Below, in pieces: positions 13,327 through 14,764 of a stretch of DNA of 14,764 nt (within the stretch, counting starts at the first letter, position 1; every line of letters starts with the position of its first letter). The notes beneath the pieces were generated by a model. The model did no database searches, had not been told where the DNA came from, and was given only the letters and a program-made list of their open reading frames with translations. The DNA lies in contig JAPKHC010000073.1 of assembly GCA_026647215.1 (NCBI GenBank), positions 1-14,764 on the forward strand, written 5' to 3'. This DNA comes from F1-120-MAGs118 sp013360535. GTDB taxonomy: Bacteria > Planctomycetota > UBA1135 > GCA-002686595. The translations under genes and the position numbers were made by a program.

Positions 13327-14316
13327 TTGTTGCCTCCGGCCCAACCGAGCGGCGTTCCGGCCTCCGACGCGGCGACCGTCGCGCCGAGCCCGTCCGCTGC
13401 GACGCTCGCTCCCGCCGCTCCGCTTCCGGCCGAGCCCAGCCGCCGCGAGCGCCTGCGCCGCGACGCCGAGCTGTTCGGGTCGCTGCTCGAGGACGAGTCG
13501 GCGGTCGTGCAACGTGAAGTGCGCCGAGAGTTCGAGCGCCGCGGGCGCGAGGGCCTGCCGGTGCTCGCCCGCATCGCGCGCCACGGGGGTCCGCGCGCAC
13601 GCGCCGCCGCGAGAAGTGCGCTCGTTCACGCCGGTCGCGAGAAGGTCGCGCGGCGCATGGTCAAGCTCGCCTGCTCGCCCTACGCCGACCTCGAGCGCGG
13701 CTTGCTCCTGCTCTCGCGTTTCGAGGAGCCCGGCCTCGACCTGCGGCCCTACGTGCTCGCGATCGACGCGATGGCGGCCGAGGTGCTCAAGCGCCTCGAC
13801 GCGCGCACGGGCCTCGCCAGCCGCTCGAAGCTGCTCGCCGACTACCTCGGGCACGAGCTCGGCTACCGCGGCGACGCCGACGACTACCACCACCCCGACA
13901 ACGTCTACCTGCACCGCGCGATCGTGCGGAAGCGCGGCCTGCCGCTGACCCTGTGCGCGCTGTACCTGTTCGTCGCGCGCCGCGCCTCGATCCGCGCCGC
14001 GCCGGTCGCGCTCCCCGGGCACGTCGTGCTGCGTGTGTACGAGTCCGACGGACGCGCGACGCTGCTCGACCCGTTCCACGGCGGCACGCCGCTCACCGAC
14101 CGCGACTGCCTCGGCTACCTCGCCCAGCACGGCCTGCCCTTCGAGCCGCGCTGGTTCGACGACGCGAGCGACCTCGCGATCTGGGCGCGCCACGTCCACA
14201 ACCTGCGCAACTCCTACCGCCAGCGTGGCCTCGACCGGGAGGTGCGCCTGCTCGGCCTCGTCTCGCGCGCCCTCGCCCTGCGCCTCGCCGACGGCGGCGC
14301 CGGAGCGGGATCCTGA
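13327..14316 (+). CDS. SirB1 / transglutaminase-like family protein with helical N-terminal region
   Basis: The 329-residue protein has an Ala/Pro-rich N-terminus (1-40) and a helical, possibly HEAT-like stretch (about 45-115). A SirB1-type Transglut_core2 domain follows (about 140-255): LADYLGHELGYRGDADDYHH (170-189), RGLPLTLCALYLFVARR (203-219), LPGHVVLRV (229-237) and LLDPFHGG (246-253). A helical tail ends the protein. Cys210, His232 and Asp248 could form a thiol triad, but many SirB1 proteins lack enzyme activity and the role of the family is poorly known. The start is uncertain: no in-frame ATG occurs before about 13656, so TTG at 13327 or 13330 is taken. A GAGGG lies at 13308-13312, rather far upstream, and a GATAAT hexamer sits at 13312-13317. 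The gene overlaps the next by one base (TGATG), so the two are co-translated. Confidence 0.78.
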   Translation: MLPPAQPSGVPASDAATVAPSPSAATLAPAAPLPAEPSRRERLRRDAELFGSLLEDESAVVQREVRREFERRGREGLPVLARIARHGGPRARAAARSALVHAGREKVARRMVKLACSPYADLERGLLLLSRFEEPGLDLRPYVLAIDAMAAEVLKRLDARTGLASRSKLLADYLGHELGYRGDADDYHHPDNVYLHRAIVRKRGLPLTLCALYLFVARRASIRAAPVALPGHVVLRVYESDGRATLLDPFHGGTPLTDRDCLGYLAQHGLPFEPRWFDDASDLAIWARHVHNLRNSYRQRGLDREVRLLGLVSRALALRLADGGAGAGS

Positions 14317-14764
14317 TGGAGCCCTGCGACTCAACGGCGGGCGGCGGCACGCTGCCCGGACCGGCCCAGCTCGTGCCGATGTTCCCGCTGCCCGGCGTGT
14401 TCCTGTTCCCGGGCACGCTGATGCCGTTGCACATTTTCGAGCCGCGCTACCGCCGCATGATCGAGGACTCGCTCGACGGCCCCGGCCGCATCGTCATGGC
14501 GACCGTGCTCGACGGCCACGAGCACGACCTCGACGGCGCGCCGCCGATCCACCCCGTCGCGGGGCTGGGCGAGATCATGCGCCACGACCGCCTGCCCGAC
14601 GGGCGTTTCCTGATCCTGCTCGCTGGCCTCTCGCGCGTGCTCGTGCGCGAGGTCCCAAGCGACGCCCCCTACCGCAAGGTCGAGGCCCTGCCGCTGCGCG
14701 AGATCGAGCCCGACGCCGCCGACGCCTTCAGCCTGCGCGCCGACCTGCTCGACGCCATCCGCGC
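14316..14764 (+). CDS. Lon substrate-binding (LON N-terminal) domain protein, 5' part
   Basis: The first 149 codons are in the window and the frame is still open at the right edge. After a short Gly/Pro-rich lead, residues about 19-46 carry the signature start of the Lon N-terminal domain: VPMFPLPGVFLFPGTLMPLH (20-39), then IFEPRYRRMIED. GLGEIMRHDRLPDGRF and ILLAGLSRVLV follow at about 87-114, in the same order as in Lon and in stand-alone LON-domain proteins. An ATPase or protease domain would lie outside the window, so full-length Lon cannot be formally excluded. A short lead like this, directly coupled to a SirB1-type gene, fits a stand-alone domain better. Such proteins are thought to bind substrates or partners without proteolysis. 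The ATG overlaps the upstream stop as TGATG; the ribosome site is weak, consistent with translational coupling. Confidence 0.85.
   Translation, partial: MEPCDSTAGGGTLPGPAQLVPMFPLPGVFLFPGTLMPLHIFEPRYRRMIEDSLDGPGRIVMATVLDGHEHDLDGAPPIHPVAGLGEIMRHDRLPDGRFLILLAGLSRVLVREVPSDAPYRKVEALPLREIEPDAADAFSLRADLLDAIR

Noticed and set aside
13057..14334. In-frame upstream extension of thiolase 2
   Set aside because: It would run antisense through the SirB1-like gene and has no thiolase homology; TTG at 13056 has a good Shine-Dalgarno.

Overview
The window is very GC-rich (most coding stretches end codons in G or C) and carries 13 protein genes, no RNA genes, no mobile elements and no CRISPR. Gene content suggests an aerobic Gram-negative environmental heterotroph, most likely a planctomycete: a lipoprotein-type sulfatase, Ig-like/beta-propeller lipoproteins, a single-chain aconitase-superfamily enzyme, cyclophilins and a mitochondrial-type 3-hydroxyacyl-CoA dehydrogenase. 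This is inference from gene style; no marker gene is present, and Myxococcota or another deep lineage is not excluded.

Left part (1-4115). A sulfatase lipoprotein (N-terminus only, minus strand) diverges from a multi-pass GT-C/ArnT-like glycosyltransferase (228-1508, plus). The transferase ends stop-to-stop against a large minus-strand lipoprotein (1509-4115). That lipoprotein has two Ig-like modules followed by 14 blade-like repeats, probably two seven-bladed propellers.

Centre (4277-13056). Eight minus-strand genes form one probable operon of about 8.8 kb, read right to left: thiolase 2, 3-hydroxyacyl-CoA dehydrogenase, exported cyclophilin, cytoplasmic cyclophilin, enoyl-CoA hydratase, thiolase 1, a fused swivel-first aconitase/isopropylmalate-isomerase enzyme, and an isopropylmalate-dehydrogenase-family enzyme. 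Five of the seven junctions are 16 bp or less or overlap. The run ends at a 17-bp perfect hairpin (4212-4254). The first four-carbon enzymes interconvert acetyl-CoA, acetoacetyl-CoA, 3-hydroxybutyryl-CoA and crotonyl-CoA (short-chain beta-oxidation or its reverse). The last two genes act on a 2- or 3-hydroxy tri- or dicarboxylate such as isopropylmalate or isocitrate. No acyl-CoA dehydrogenase, ligase or isopropylmalate synthase is in view, so the pathway is not closed here.

Right part (13057-14764). A 270-bp divergent control region holds a plausible operon promoter, a C(UUCG)G leader hairpin, a Shine-Dalgarno inside a small hairpin, and a 19-bp palindrome. Beyond it, on the plus strand, are a SirB1/transglutaminase-like gene and an overlapping stand-alone Lon substrate-binding-domain gene that runs off the window.

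The most unusual points are: an exact seven-residue gap after the NEAF motif of thiolase 1; the permuted single-chain hydro-lyase lacking a HEAT domain; the linkage of acyl-CoA and isopropylmalate-type enzymes with a compartment-split pair of cyclophilins; and the structured leader of the operon.
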